Under the pieces are notes generated by a model. That model made no database searches, was not told the origin of the DNA, and was given only the letters and a program-made list of their open reading frames with translations. DNA of 64,000 bases. It comes from CAG-791 sp963593905 (GTDB lineage Bacteria; Bacillota; Clostridia; Lachnospirales; Lachnospiraceae). The stretch covers positions 1 through 64,000 of the forward strand of contig CAVBBL010000011.1 of assembly GCA_963593905.1 (NCBI GenBank), in the 5' to 3' direction. Positions 42,771 to 50,643 of this stretch are shown one piece after another. The translations under genes were made by a program, and so were the position numbers. How positions within the stretch are numbered: position 1 is the first letter of the stretch; each line of letters starts with the position of its first letter.

Positions 42771-44611
42771 CAGCCATTCACCGCCTTTCCCTGCACCGGT
42801 CTCTCATCCGGATATTGCGAATAATAAATTTCCTGATAGATGCCGCAGTCTGCCAGAAGCTCCTCGTGGGTACCCTTTCCTGCCAGGCGGCCGTCATCCA
42901 ACACCAGGATCAGATCCGCATAGCGGATACTGGAGGTACGCTGAGAGACGATGAAGACCGTAGTCTCACCCTCCATCTCCCGAATAGCCCGGCGAAGAGC
43001 CGCATCCGTAGCAAAGTCAAGGGCACTGGCAGAGTCATCCAGAATCAGGATCTCAGGCTTTTTCACCAGTGCTCTGGCGATGGTCAGACGCTGCCGCTGA
43101 CCGCCGGATAAATTCCGGCCGTTCTGTTCCAGAGCAAAGTCCAGCTGCCCGGTTTTGCCTTCTACTACCTCCTTGGCCTGGGCGGTGGTCAGGGCCTGCC
43201 AGATTTCCTCGTCGGTAGCCTGTTCATTGCCCCACTTCATATTATCTCGGATAGTTCCCTCGAAAAGCACTGCCTTCTGCGGTACTACGCCAATCTGTCC
43301 GATCAGCTCTCCTGCTGCATAGTCCTTTACATTTACACCATTTACTTCAATGGTTCCCTGTTCCGGATCATAGAAACGGGGAATCAGGTTCACCAGACTG
43401 GACTTGCCGCTGCCGGTGCCGCCGATGACGCCGATGGTCTGCCCTCTCTTTGCCTGAAAACTGATCTGTGATAAGGAAGGTGCCCCTGCTCCGGCATAGG
43501 TAAAGATAACATTCCTGAAGGAAACCGCGGTATCCGCTTCCTCCTTCTGTCCCTCATCCTGACCGGCTTTGGGCGATCTGTTCTTTCCTTCCTGACTGTC
43601 TGAAATACCCGCAGAAGTTTTACTCTCCTGCGCTGCCTTTCCTGCCGTCTCCGGATAAATCATCCCCGGCTCCACATCCAGAATCTTTTCCACACGGCCG
43701 GCGCATGCCAGGGCCTTGGTAATGGAGATAATCAGATTAGCCAGCTTCACCAGCTCCACCAAAATCTGAGCCATGTAGTTGTACAGCGCCACCACCTGTC
43801 CCTGGGTCAGGCTGCCCATATCCACCTGCAATGCACCCTGCTGAATCAGGGCAATGGTAGCCAGGTTGATAATGATATAGGTCACCGGATTCATCAGAGC
43901 GGAGAAACGTCCCACGAATTTCTGCATAGAGGTCAGCGCTTCATTCTTTTCATCAAAGGAAGCAATCTCACTCTGTTCTTTATTAAAGGCTCTGATTACA
44001 CGAACACCGGTTAAGTTTTCTCTGGTAGTGCCAAGGACCCTGTCCAGCCCCGCCTGTACCTTTTTAAACAAGGGAATGCTGATGAGCATGATGCCGAAGA
44101 CCACCACACACAGCAGCGGAATAGCCACTGCAAAGACCAGTGCGCACTTTACATCAATCGTAAAGGCCATGATCATGGCGCCGAAAACGATGAAGGGGCT
44201 GCGCAGCAGCAGGCGCAGGGCCAGATTCAGACCGTTCTGCACCTGATTGATATCACTGGTCATTCTGGTGATCAGGGTGTTGGTGCCCAGAGTGTCCAGC
44301 TCCGCAAAGGAGAGCTTTTCGATGTGATCAAAAAGGGCCTGGCGCAGTCTGGCCGCAAATCCTACGCTGGCCTTGGCTGCAAAATACTGGGCGGTGATGC
44401 TGCAGGTCAGACCGATGGCCGCCAGCAGGATCAGCAGGCCGCAATGCTGGAAAATATATCCCTTGTTATTTCCGGCAATGCCCTTGTCGATGATGGCCGC
44501 CACCACCAGCGGCACAAACAGATCAAAAAGAGCCTCCAGCATCTTAAAAAGCGGTGCCAGAATGCTCTCCTTTTTAAAATCATGCAGATAAACCGTTAAC
44601 TTACTTTTCAT
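42770..44611 (-). CDS. ABC exporter half-transporter 1
   Basis: A 613-residue partner with a six-helix membrane domain and ATPase domain (Walker A GGTGSGKSS, signature LSGGQRQRL, Walker B ILILDDSASALD). The Walker B is followed by Asp where the catalytic Glu is usual, so this subunit probably has the degenerate site, as in heterodimeric exporters. A charged linker of about 50 residues rich in Lys, Glu, Ser and Gln precedes the ATPase. The start at 44611 gives the normal N terminus; a start at 44866 would add 85 residues unlike the family. Confidence 0.92.
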   Translation of the reverse strand: MKSKLTVYLHDFKKESILAPLFKMLEALFDLFVPLVVAAIIDKGIAGNNKGYIFQHCGLLILLAAIGLTCSITAQYFAAKASVGFAARLRQALFDHIEKLSFAELDTLGTNTLITRMTSDINQVQNGLNLALRLLLRSPFIVFGAMIMAFTIDVKCALVFAVAIPLLCVVVFGIMLISIPLFKKVQAGLDRVLGTTRENLTGVRVIRAFNKEQSEIASFDEKNEALTSMQKFVGRFSALMNPVTYIIINLATIALIQQGALQVDMGSLTQGQVVALYNYMAQILVELVKLANLIISITKALACAGRVEKILDVEPGMIYPETAGKAAQESKTSAGISDSQEGKNRSPKAGQDEGQKEEADTAVSFRNVIFTYAGAGAPSLSQISFQAKRGQTIGVIGGTGSGKSSLVNLIPRFYDPEQGTIEVNGVNVKDYAAGELIGQIGVVPQKAVLFEGTIRDNMKWGNEQATDEEIWQALTTAQAKEVVEGKTGQLDFALEQNGRNLSGGQRQRLTIARALVKKPEILILDDSASALDFATDAALRRAIREMEGETTVFIVSQRTSSIRYADLILVLDDGRLAGKGTHEELLADCGIYQEIYYSQYPDERPVQGKAVNG

Positions 44612-44870
44612 CTCTTGTCCCCACTTTTCTATCAGACAAATTGTATGCCGGCATATCCGGGCAGCACCCTCCCCTGACCATGCCGATTTTTCTATCATAC
44701 AACAAAAACAGGGATGGCGCACCCCTAAAAAAGAAGTGCCCCGACCATGACCGAAGTGCGGCACGCAGTTCCTATAAATAGAGCACTCTGCAATCTTTCT
44801 GTTTCCTATTTGTAGATTTCTTCTAATGTTAGCAGCTTTGTACTCAGACATCATTAAAAGCAACAATAAT
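44612..44870 (-). other. Leader between the peptide terminator and the exporter genes
   Basis: No gene is seen. A TATGAT-like box near 44690 could start exporter transcription. The GC-rich imperfect inverted repeat GTGCCGCACTTCGG...GGGGCAC around 44720-44770 is the only structure noted. Confidence 0.35.
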
Positions 44871-44903
44871 AAAGCCTCCTCCCTGTCATGGGAAAGAGGC
44901 TTT
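44871..44903 (-). terminator. Terminator after the WFRKIFG peptide genes
   Basis: AAAGCCTC and GAGGCTTT flank an inner CTCCC/GGGA pairing, followed on the minus strand by TATTATTGTT. It ends the peptide unit before the exporter genes. Confidence 0.85.
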
Positions 44904-44962
44904 CTAAATTTATCCTATAAGTCTAAATGGTCAGGTACCATTAATGCAGGACCACTTGGTTT

Positions 44963-45079
44963 TTATAAACCAAAGATCTTACGGAACCAGGTAAATATCG
45001 TTTCTTCCTTCGGCTTTAACTCAGGCGCGGGGGTAATAATTAAACCAATAGGTCTGTCATCATCTAATCTACGATACAT
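44963..45079 (-). CDS. Small unrecognised peptide (38 aa) ending WFRKIFGL
   Basis: This 38-residue peptide has AAAAGGAG seven bases before the ATG. It begins with a charged stretch (MYRRLDDDRP), then IGLIITPAPEL, a charged spacer and the C-terminal TWFRKIFGL. It is a clear paralogue of the next peptide upstream, sharing IG-x-I-x-x-P-x-P-E-L and WFRKIFG. No signal peptide, double glycine or cysteine is present. The aromatic-cationic tail could be an exported signal or a membrane-active peptide; that is inference. A terminator follows. Confidence 0.68.
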   Translation of the reverse strand: MYRRLDDDRPIGLIITPAPELKPKEETIFTWFRKIFGL

Positions 45080-45117
45080 TTTGCTATCTCCTTTTAATTT
45101 TTATTATATTTGTAGTA

Positions 45118-45165
45118 GTTTTGTTTCTGATTAACCAAAAAGTTTTGTTTCTGATTAACCAAAAA
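45118..45165 (-). repeat. 24-bp perfect tandem duplication
   Basis: Two identical 24-bp units (45118-45141 and 45142-45165; core TTTCTGATTAACC) abut. The second covers the last codons and stop of the upstream peptide gene, the first its 3' flank, so the end of that gene has been duplicated. Confidence 0.85.
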
Positions 45166-45259
45166 TCTTGCGGAACCAGTTGATCACGATATCCAGATGG
45201 CCGGGATTAGAAAGCTCCGGTATCGGTTTGTAGATTGCTCCAATCTTGATTTCTTCCAT
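45155..45259 (-). CDS. Small unrecognised peptide (34 aa) ending WFRKIFG
   Basis: A 34-residue peptide with a strong AAAGGAGG site (45276-45269) ahead of the ATG at 45259. It contains IGAIYKPIPEL, then a spacer with Gly-His, and ends INWFRKIFG. It is the first gene of a two-peptide unit that precedes the exporter. The local sequence is AT-rich compared with neighbours, hinting at acquisition. No modifying enzyme, protease or regulator gene lies beside it. Function unknown. Confidence 0.68.
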   Translation of the reverse strand: MEEIKIGAIYKPIPELSNPGHLDIVINWFRKIFG

Positions 45260-45428
45260 TTTTGTTTCCTCCTTTATATTTTGTCTCGGTTTATTTTTTG
45301 TTTTTGTTGTTTTGTTCTTTGTTGTGCTTATCTTAATACGGAGGATGTACAAGAAGCGTAACACTAAATCAATATTGGGGGATACATCACAACGTTGACA
45401 AACATTGTAACCTTGAACTCTGGCACCA
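45260..45428 (-). promoter_or_regulatory. Leader and possible operator of the WFRKIFG peptide unit
   Basis: The AT-rich spacer upstream of the peptides holds an inverted repeat ACAACG (45390-45395) and CATTGT (45404-45409) eight bases apart. On the minus strand a weak TTACGC and a TATTAA lie 17 bp apart near 45360-45330 and might be the promoter. All are candidates only. Confidence 0.4.
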
Positions 45429-46490
45429 TTAGCCATGCTCCTTAGTATTTTCCGGTTGCGATGCATGATAATACTTCACAGCATACAGGAAGCTCTTTGT
45501 ATAAAACCGCATTGCCTCCTTTGCCTCCCTTGAGAGCGGAGCCATGATATCAAAAGCATGGTAGCAGCCATGAAACTCCTTGAAATCGACGGGCACTTCT
45601 GCGCTCTTTAGGTCATTCACATAGCGTATGATTTCATCATAAAATGGTTCCTCTGTCCCGCAAAATGTACAGCAAGGCGGAAGACCTGCGTAATTCGTCT
45701 CCCTTGATGGTGCAGCATAGGATGGCACACGATCTGAACCATACAGATCACCGAGATAAGCCCGCCACGCCCGTTCATTGGACGTGCTGTCCCACACCGG
45801 CATGCAGTTCCCCTGCGAGGATGAGGTAATCATTCGATCATCCAACATCGGATAAAACGGCATCTGATAAGCAACAGACACTTCCTTTTTATCCCTTGCA
45901 TATATAGCAAGCGCTGCCGCAAGTCCGCCTCCTGCACTCTCTCCGCCAATAAAGAGCTGATCTGTACGTATTCCCAGCTTTACAGCATTCTTCTTCATCC
46001 ATTTCAGAGCAAGGTAGCAGTCCTCAAGTGCAGCAGGGTATGCTGCTTCATAGGACAGACGGTAATCCGGCGAAACAATCACGCAATTCCCAAGAGATGC
46101 AAAACGATCCATGTAGCCAAAATCCATTTCCGGTATACCGATGCCATAACCACCACCATGCATCCAGAGAAGTCCGGGGACAGCTTCCGCTTCGAGTCTT
46201 TTTTTTGGGCGGATGATCAGAATACGCAGCCTGCTGCCATCGATGCGCCTGATCGAATATTCCTGCATGGTGGTACGCTTTCCAAGCCATCTGCCTTGCA
46301 GAACTTTACGAAGAAGCCGATTTTCCTTTTCACTTTTCTCCGCATGGAACTTCGGAACCAGCATTCTTTCAAGGGAGCCGATTATCCGAAGATCAGGCGC
46401 CAGTTTTTTTATGTCCTCTTTTCGACGGCTCTTGCATTCCTCCAGATCTCTCAGCGCTTCGCAAAGAGACGATTTTTCCAGTATGCCCAT
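45429..46490 (-). CDS. Alpha/beta hydrolase, acetyl esterase/lipase type (HSL family)
   Basis: This 353-residue protein has the oxyanion motif HGGGYGIG (around residue 128), the nucleophile in GGESAGGGLAAA (around residue 200), and a late Asp/His pair ending in GCYHAFD. This is the hormone-sensitive-lipase fold, common in small-ester hydrolases. The start at 46490 has AAGGAG nine bases upstream. The sequence is less GC-rich than its neighbours, like the peptides after it. Whether it is functionally tied to the peptides is unknown. Confidence 0.85.
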   Translation of the reverse strand: MGILEKSSLCEALRDLEECKSRRKEDIKKLAPDLRIIGSLERMLVPKFHAEKSEKENRLLRKVLQGRWLGKRTTMQEYSIRRIDGSRLRILIIRPKKRLEAEAVPGLLWMHGGGYGIGIPEMDFGYMDRFASLGNCVIVSPDYRLSYEAAYPAALEDCYLALKWMKKNAVKLGIRTDQLFIGGESAGGGLAAALAIYARDKKEVSVAYQMPFYPMLDDRMITSSSQGNCMPVWDSTSNERAWRAYLGDLYGSDRVPSYAAPSRETNYAGLPPCCTFCGTEEPFYDEIIRYVNDLKSAEVPVDFKEFHGCYHAFDIMAPLSREAKEAMRFYTKSFLYAVKYYHASQPENTKEHG

Positions 46491-46568
46491 CTGTATGAAC
46501 TCCTTGTTTTCTGTTCTCGCCACTGACTCGGTCGGTATCTTGATCAGCAGAGCGCCCAACAACAATTG

Positions 46569-47918
46569 TCATTTTTCTTTCATCCGGTTCAGTTCCGGCC
46601 ATACGGTGGCAAGCATGGTGATAAAGCAGGCCAGGCCGCCGATGACATTGGAGATGGGTTCCGCCATGAAGACGCCGTCAGTGCCCATGTTAAAGGCGTA
46701 GGGCAGCAGGAAGGTCAGGGGCACCACCAGGATTGCTTTCCGAAGAAGACTGAAAAAGATGGCATAATTTTTCTTATTCAGGGCCTTAAATACTGTCTGA
46801 CCGGCATATTGCAGGGACTGGAATATAAAGGCATAGAAATAGATGTGCAAAGCCGGCGCCGCAGCCGCAACCAATGCCTCATCCTGCGTAAAGATCCGGA
46901 TGAACATAGGGGCATTCCACATGATCAACCCCCAGATGATGGCCGTATAGGGAATGGTCAAGGTCATCATGAAACAGACCGCCTTTTTTACACTCGCCGG
47001 TCTGCCCGCTCCATAATAGTAACTGATGGAAGGGGAGGATCCTTCCGTGATGGCCTGGGCCGGGGTATCCAGGATCTGGCGTACGGAATTCACCGTAGTC
47101 ATTACCGATACGTAAAGAGAGCCGCCGCAGCGAAGCAGCACATGGTTACAGGAAATGGAAACCAACGCATTGGTGACCTGCATGATAAAGGGCGAAAGGC
47201 CGAGGCTCACGATTTCCCCCGCCCAGGGCAGCGCCGGCTTTAAGTCAATACGAAATTCATTGCGATCACTCCAGAGAAACCAGCACACAAAAAGCATGGA
47301 CAACAGCTGAGAGATCACTGTAGCCACTGCTGCCCCTTCCACGCCCATTCCCAGAAGGAAAATAAAGACGGGATCCAGAATCAGGTTTGCCACTGCTCCC
47401 AGCAGCACCGTACACATACCCAGGGATGAATATCCTTCCGCATTGATATAAGGATTGATACCGGTGCTGACCATGGAAAACACTGTTCCCAGCACGTAGA
47501 TACGCAGATAGGGCAATGCGTAGGTCATCTCCTCCCGGGAGGCGCCGAAAACAGACAGGGTGGGCGCCGCCAATATCTCGAAAAACACCAGCAGAAGGAC
47601 GCCCACCAGCACCAGCAGCTTAAAGGCGGTACTCAGAATCTCTCTGGCCTTCTCCCGGTTTCCCCGTCCCAACTCGATAGAGAAAAGGGGAGAGCCGCCC
47701 ATGCCGAACATATTGGTAAATCCGGTAATCAGGATGATGACCGGAAAGCATAATCCCACTGCGCCCAAAGCCTCTGTGCCCACTTCGGGAATCCGTCCGA
47801 TATAGACTCGGTCTACAATGTTATATAAAAGACTCAACACCTGTGCGATGAGCATGGGAAAAGCCGTAGAGAGAATGTTCTGTACGATCTTTCCGTTGCC
47901 GAATTCTACTTTTTTCAT
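46569..47918 (-). CDS. MATE family efflux transporter
   Basis: A 449-residue membrane protein with twelve predicted helices arranged as two homologous halves. N-terminal MLIAQVLSLLYNIVDRVYIG and the internal repeat-like ALVSISCNHVLLRCGG fit MATE exporters that use a Na+ or proton gradient. The substrate is unknown. It is transcribed in the same direction as the dipeptidase before it and the esterase after it. Confidence 0.92.
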   Translation of the reverse strand: MKKVEFGNGKIVQNILSTAFPMLIAQVLSLLYNIVDRVYIGRIPEVGTEALGAVGLCFPVIILITGFTNMFGMGGSPLFSIELGRGNREKAREILSTAFKLLVLVGVLLLVFFEILAAPTLSVFGASREEMTYALPYLRIYVLGTVFSMVSTGINPYINAEGYSSLGMCTVLLGAVANLILDPVFIFLLGMGVEGAAVATVISQLLSMLFVCWFLWSDRNEFRIDLKPALPWAGEIVSLGLSPFIMQVTNALVSISCNHVLLRCGGSLYVSVMTTVNSVRQILDTPAQAITEGSSPSISYYYGAGRPASVKKAVCFMMTLTIPYTAIIWGLIMWNAPMFIRIFTQDEALVAAAAPALHIYFYAFIFQSLQYAGQTVFKALNKKNYAIFFSLLRKAILVVPLTFLLPYAFNMGTDGVFMAEPISNVIGGLACFITMLATVWPELNRMKEK

Positions 47919-47972
47919 GAATGCTGTATTCCTGTATGTTTCTGTGATCTTGATTGCCGTCCTCGACAGCTC

Positions 47973-48968
47973 CTACCCCAGCACATCCCTAAAGACACGC
48001 AGGGCATTGCCGGAAAAGACCTTCTCGATCTCCCCGGGCTTAAATCCACGCCGCTCCATGGCCTGTGCCAGCAAGGGCAGCTTATCTGCGCTGTCTATCT
48101 CGCAGGGCTCCTCGAAGCCGTCAAAATCGCTGCCCAGAGCCACGGCCTCTATGCCTGCCAGATTCCGGATATATGCCATATGCTCTGCCATTCTGTCAAC
48201 ACGTGCTATTGTAGCACCTTCCTCCAGAAAATCCACCAGATAGTTAATGCCGATGATGCCTCCCTTCTCCCCGATGCTGCGAAGGTTAGCATCTGTCAGA
48301 TTCCGCAGATGGGGGCAGAGGGCTCTGGCATTGGAATGACTGGCGATGACAGGTCCTTTGGTCATATCCAGCACATCCCGGATGCCGGCATCATTTAAAT
48401 GAGACAGGTCGATGATCACCCCCAGACGTTCCATTTCCTCCACAAAGCTGCGTCCCGTATCCGTCAATCCATGTTCTGTATCCGGAATGGGTCTGACGCC
48501 GGGAGCAAATTCCGGATTGGGATATCCCAGCTCATTGGAGTAATTCCAGGTCAATGTGGACATTCTCACACCCTTTTCGTAGAGGGCATAAAGATTTTCC
48601 AGCTTTCCCTCATAGACAGCCCCTTCCTCCACGGTCATCATGGCGGAGAGGATGCCGTCTCTTGCATTTTCTTCAATCTCCCCGGCGTTTGTCACCTGCC
48701 TGATCAGATTCGGATACTTGCCGATCTCCTGCATCCAGAAATCGGACAAATGATTCACATGATCAAAGGGCTGCTCTCCTTTTTCCTTTAATGTTCCCAG
48801 GTTGGTAAAAAGGGAGAAGCACTGGCACCAATATCCCCCAGCTTTCATCTTTTCCAGATTGATCATCCCAGAATGAGAAAGAAGGGAAATTTCTTTCCCT
48901 TCTTTCTCTTCTGAATACATATTGGGTATAGTGTCACAGTGCAGATCGATGACTGCATACATGTGCAT
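47973..48968 (-). CDS. Membrane dipeptidase family (peptidase M19)
   Basis: This 331-residue metallopeptidase has metal ligands in DLHCDT (residues 6-11), VEEGAVYE, DLSHLND and ASHSNARAL, plus ALGSDFDGF. The zinc-dependent family cleaves dipeptides, often with a D-residue at the second position. No signal peptide is seen. AGGAGG lies four bases before the ATG at 48968; a second in-frame ATG two codons later has a more usual spacing and could be the start. Confidence 0.93.
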   Translation of the reverse strand: MHMYAVIDLHCDTIPNMYSEEKEGKEISLLSHSGMINLEKMKAGGYWCQCFSLFTNLGTLKEKGEQPFDHVNHLSDFWMQEIGKYPNLIRQVTNAGEIEENARDGILSAMMTVEEGAVYEGKLENLYALYEKGVRMSTLTWNYSNELGYPNPEFAPGVRPIPDTEHGLTDTGRSFVEEMERLGVIIDLSHLNDAGIRDVLDMTKGPVIASHSNARALCPHLRNLTDANLRSIGEKGGIIGINYLVDFLEEGATIARVDRMAEHMAYIRNLAGIEAVALGSDFDGFEEPCEIDSADKLPLLAQAMERRGFKPGEIEKVFSGNALRVFRDVLG

Positions 48969-48999
48969 AATTCCTCCTGTTGTATTCTGTATATTCTTT

Positions 49000-50487
49000 T
49001 TATTTCTTAAGTCCCGCATTCCGGTCTGCCTGTTCATCTCCCAGCTTATCCAGCAAGGCAATCTTGGTATCGTAGAGCTTCCGGGACAGATCCACATGCA
49101 CCTCATGAGGATTCACCAGACGCTTGGACTCATCCCACAGGGTATCCTGCTCCTTGAGACAATAGTCCCGAATCTCCATGGTCTTTGCAGAGGTATAGCA
49201 GCATTCACCGTTTTTAAACAGTGGCACCATCAACTCCCGCAGGGAGTACTCTCCGGGATTGAGACGGGTCTTTTTCCAGGGTTCATAAGGGTCAAAGAGC
49301 AGCAGAGACTGATCCTCTGTGAAGACCTCGTCCTCCAGGCAGATCAGATCTGCCTTGATCTTGTGAGCCGGCTCCTCGTACACACGGTATATCTTCTTAT
49401 TGCCCGGATTGGTAATCTTCTCTGAATTCTCAGAGAGCTTGATCTTGGGAATGAACTTCCCGTCATCTCCCATGACGGCCGCCAGCTTGTACACACCGCC
49501 GAAGGCCGGATTGTCCTTGGATGTGATCAGGTTCGTACCCACTCCCCAGGAAGTAATCGCTGCCCCCTGGGTTTTCAGAGAGTCGATCAGATACTCATCC
49601 AGATCGTTGGAAGCGGAAATGACTGCATCCTCAAATCCTGCCTCATCCAGCATCTTTCTGGCCTTCTTGGAAAGATAAGCCAGATCGCCGGAATCCAGGC
49701 GGATACCGTAGCCTTTTTTCAGTTCTACTCCTTTTTCCTTCATGTACTGGAAGGTGCGGATGGCATTGGGCACACCTGAACGAAGAGTATCATAGGTATC
49801 CACCAGCAGAATGCAGGCATTGGGATACAGATCCGCATAGGTCTTAAAGGCAGTGAGCTCATCCTCAAAGCTCATGATCCAGCTGTGGGCGTGGGTTCCC
49901 TTCACCGGCACGTCAAAGAGCTCGCCGCAGAGCACATTAGAGGTGCCCACACAGCCGGCGATCACTGCCGCTCTGGCACCATAAGTGCCTGCATCCGGCC
50001 CCTGGGCACGGCGAAGACCGAACTCCATGATTCCGTCTCCTCTGGCCGCATAACAGATCCGGGCTGCCTTGGTGGCAATCAGACTCTGATGATTGATGAT
50101 ATTTAAAATGGCCGTCTCTACCAGCTGCGCCTCCATGATCGGCGCTACGATCTTGACAAGGGGCTCTCTGGGGAAAATCAGGGATCCTTCCGGGATGGCC
50201 CACACGTCTCCGGTAAAGTGGAAGTTGGCCAGATAATCCAGGAAATCCCTGTCAAAAATGCCAAGTCCCGCCAGGTAATCAATGTCCTGTTTGGAAAAAT
50301 GCAGCTCCTTGATATACTGAATGAGCTGTTCCACGCCGCACATGATGGAATAGCCGCCGCCGCAGGGATTATTGCGGAAAAAGGCATCAAAGACTACTGT
50401 CTTATTCTGGTCCTTGTGCTTAAAGTAACCCTGCATCATGGTCAGCTCATATAAATCCGTGAGCAGCGTCAGGTTTTGTCTGTCCAT
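49000..50487 (-). CDS. pncB: Nicotinate phosphoribosyltransferase
   Basis: This 495-residue enzyme salvages nicotinate to nicotinate mononucleotide for NAD synthesis. It shows LTDLYELTMMQGYF at the start, GTHAHSWIMSFEDELTAF and YGIRLDSGDLAYLSKK, which bind phosphoribosyl substrates. AAAGGAG lies upstream of the ATG. A perfect palindrome between promoter and start resembles the operator of the niacin repressor NiaR. Confidence 0.95.
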   Translation of the reverse strand: MDRQNLTLLTDLYELTMMQGYFKHKDQNKTVVFDAFFRNNPCGGGYSIMCGVEQLIQYIKELHFSKQDIDYLAGLGIFDRDFLDYLANFHFTGDVWAIPEGSLIFPREPLVKIVAPIMEAQLVETAILNIINHQSLIATKAARICYAARGDGIMEFGLRRAQGPDAGTYGARAAVIAGCVGTSNVLCGELFDVPVKGTHAHSWIMSFEDELTAFKTYADLYPNACILLVDTYDTLRSGVPNAIRTFQYMKEKGVELKKGYGIRLDSGDLAYLSKKARKMLDEAGFEDAVISASNDLDEYLIDSLKTQGAAITSWGVGTNLITSKDNPAFGGVYKLAAVMGDDGKFIPKIKLSENSEKITNPGNKKIYRVYEEPAHKIKADLICLEDEVFTEDQSLLLFDPYEPWKKTRLNPGEYSLRELMVPLFKNGECCYTSAKTMEIRDYCLKEQDTLWDESKRLVNPHEVHVDLSRKLYDTKIALLDKLGDEQADRNAGLKK

Positions 50488-50511
50488 AGTTGGTTATGCT
50501 CCTTTCAGGTT

Positions 50512-50527
50512 AGGTGTCTTGACACCT
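50512..50527 (-). promoter_or_regulatory. NiaR-like operator in the pncB leader
   Basis: AGGTGTCTTGACACCT is a palindrome with a two-base centre. From memory it closely matches the NiaR (YrxA) sites of Firmicutes that control niacin uptake and salvage. It sits about 25 bp downstream of the predicted transcription start. Confidence 0.65.
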
Positions 50528-50555
50528 ATCAAATCACCTTGCGGTAATTTTCCCT

Positions 50556-50561
50556 ATCATA
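50556..50561 (-). promoter_or_regulatory. pncB -10 box
   Basis: TATGAT preceded by TGC gives an extended -10 motif. A TTGTGC lies 19 bp upstream. Confidence 0.6.
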
Positions 50562-50643
50562 GCACATTTTCCAAAAAAGTGCACAACTACTTTGTAACGA
50601 CTACTCTATTCATACGGTCATCGGCCAGGTGCGCAGAAAATGA

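Noticed and set aside
44612..44866. 85-residue N-terminal extension of the ABC exporter
   Set aside because: The extension has no similarity to exporter N termini; MKSKLTVYLHDF at 44611 is the normal beginning.
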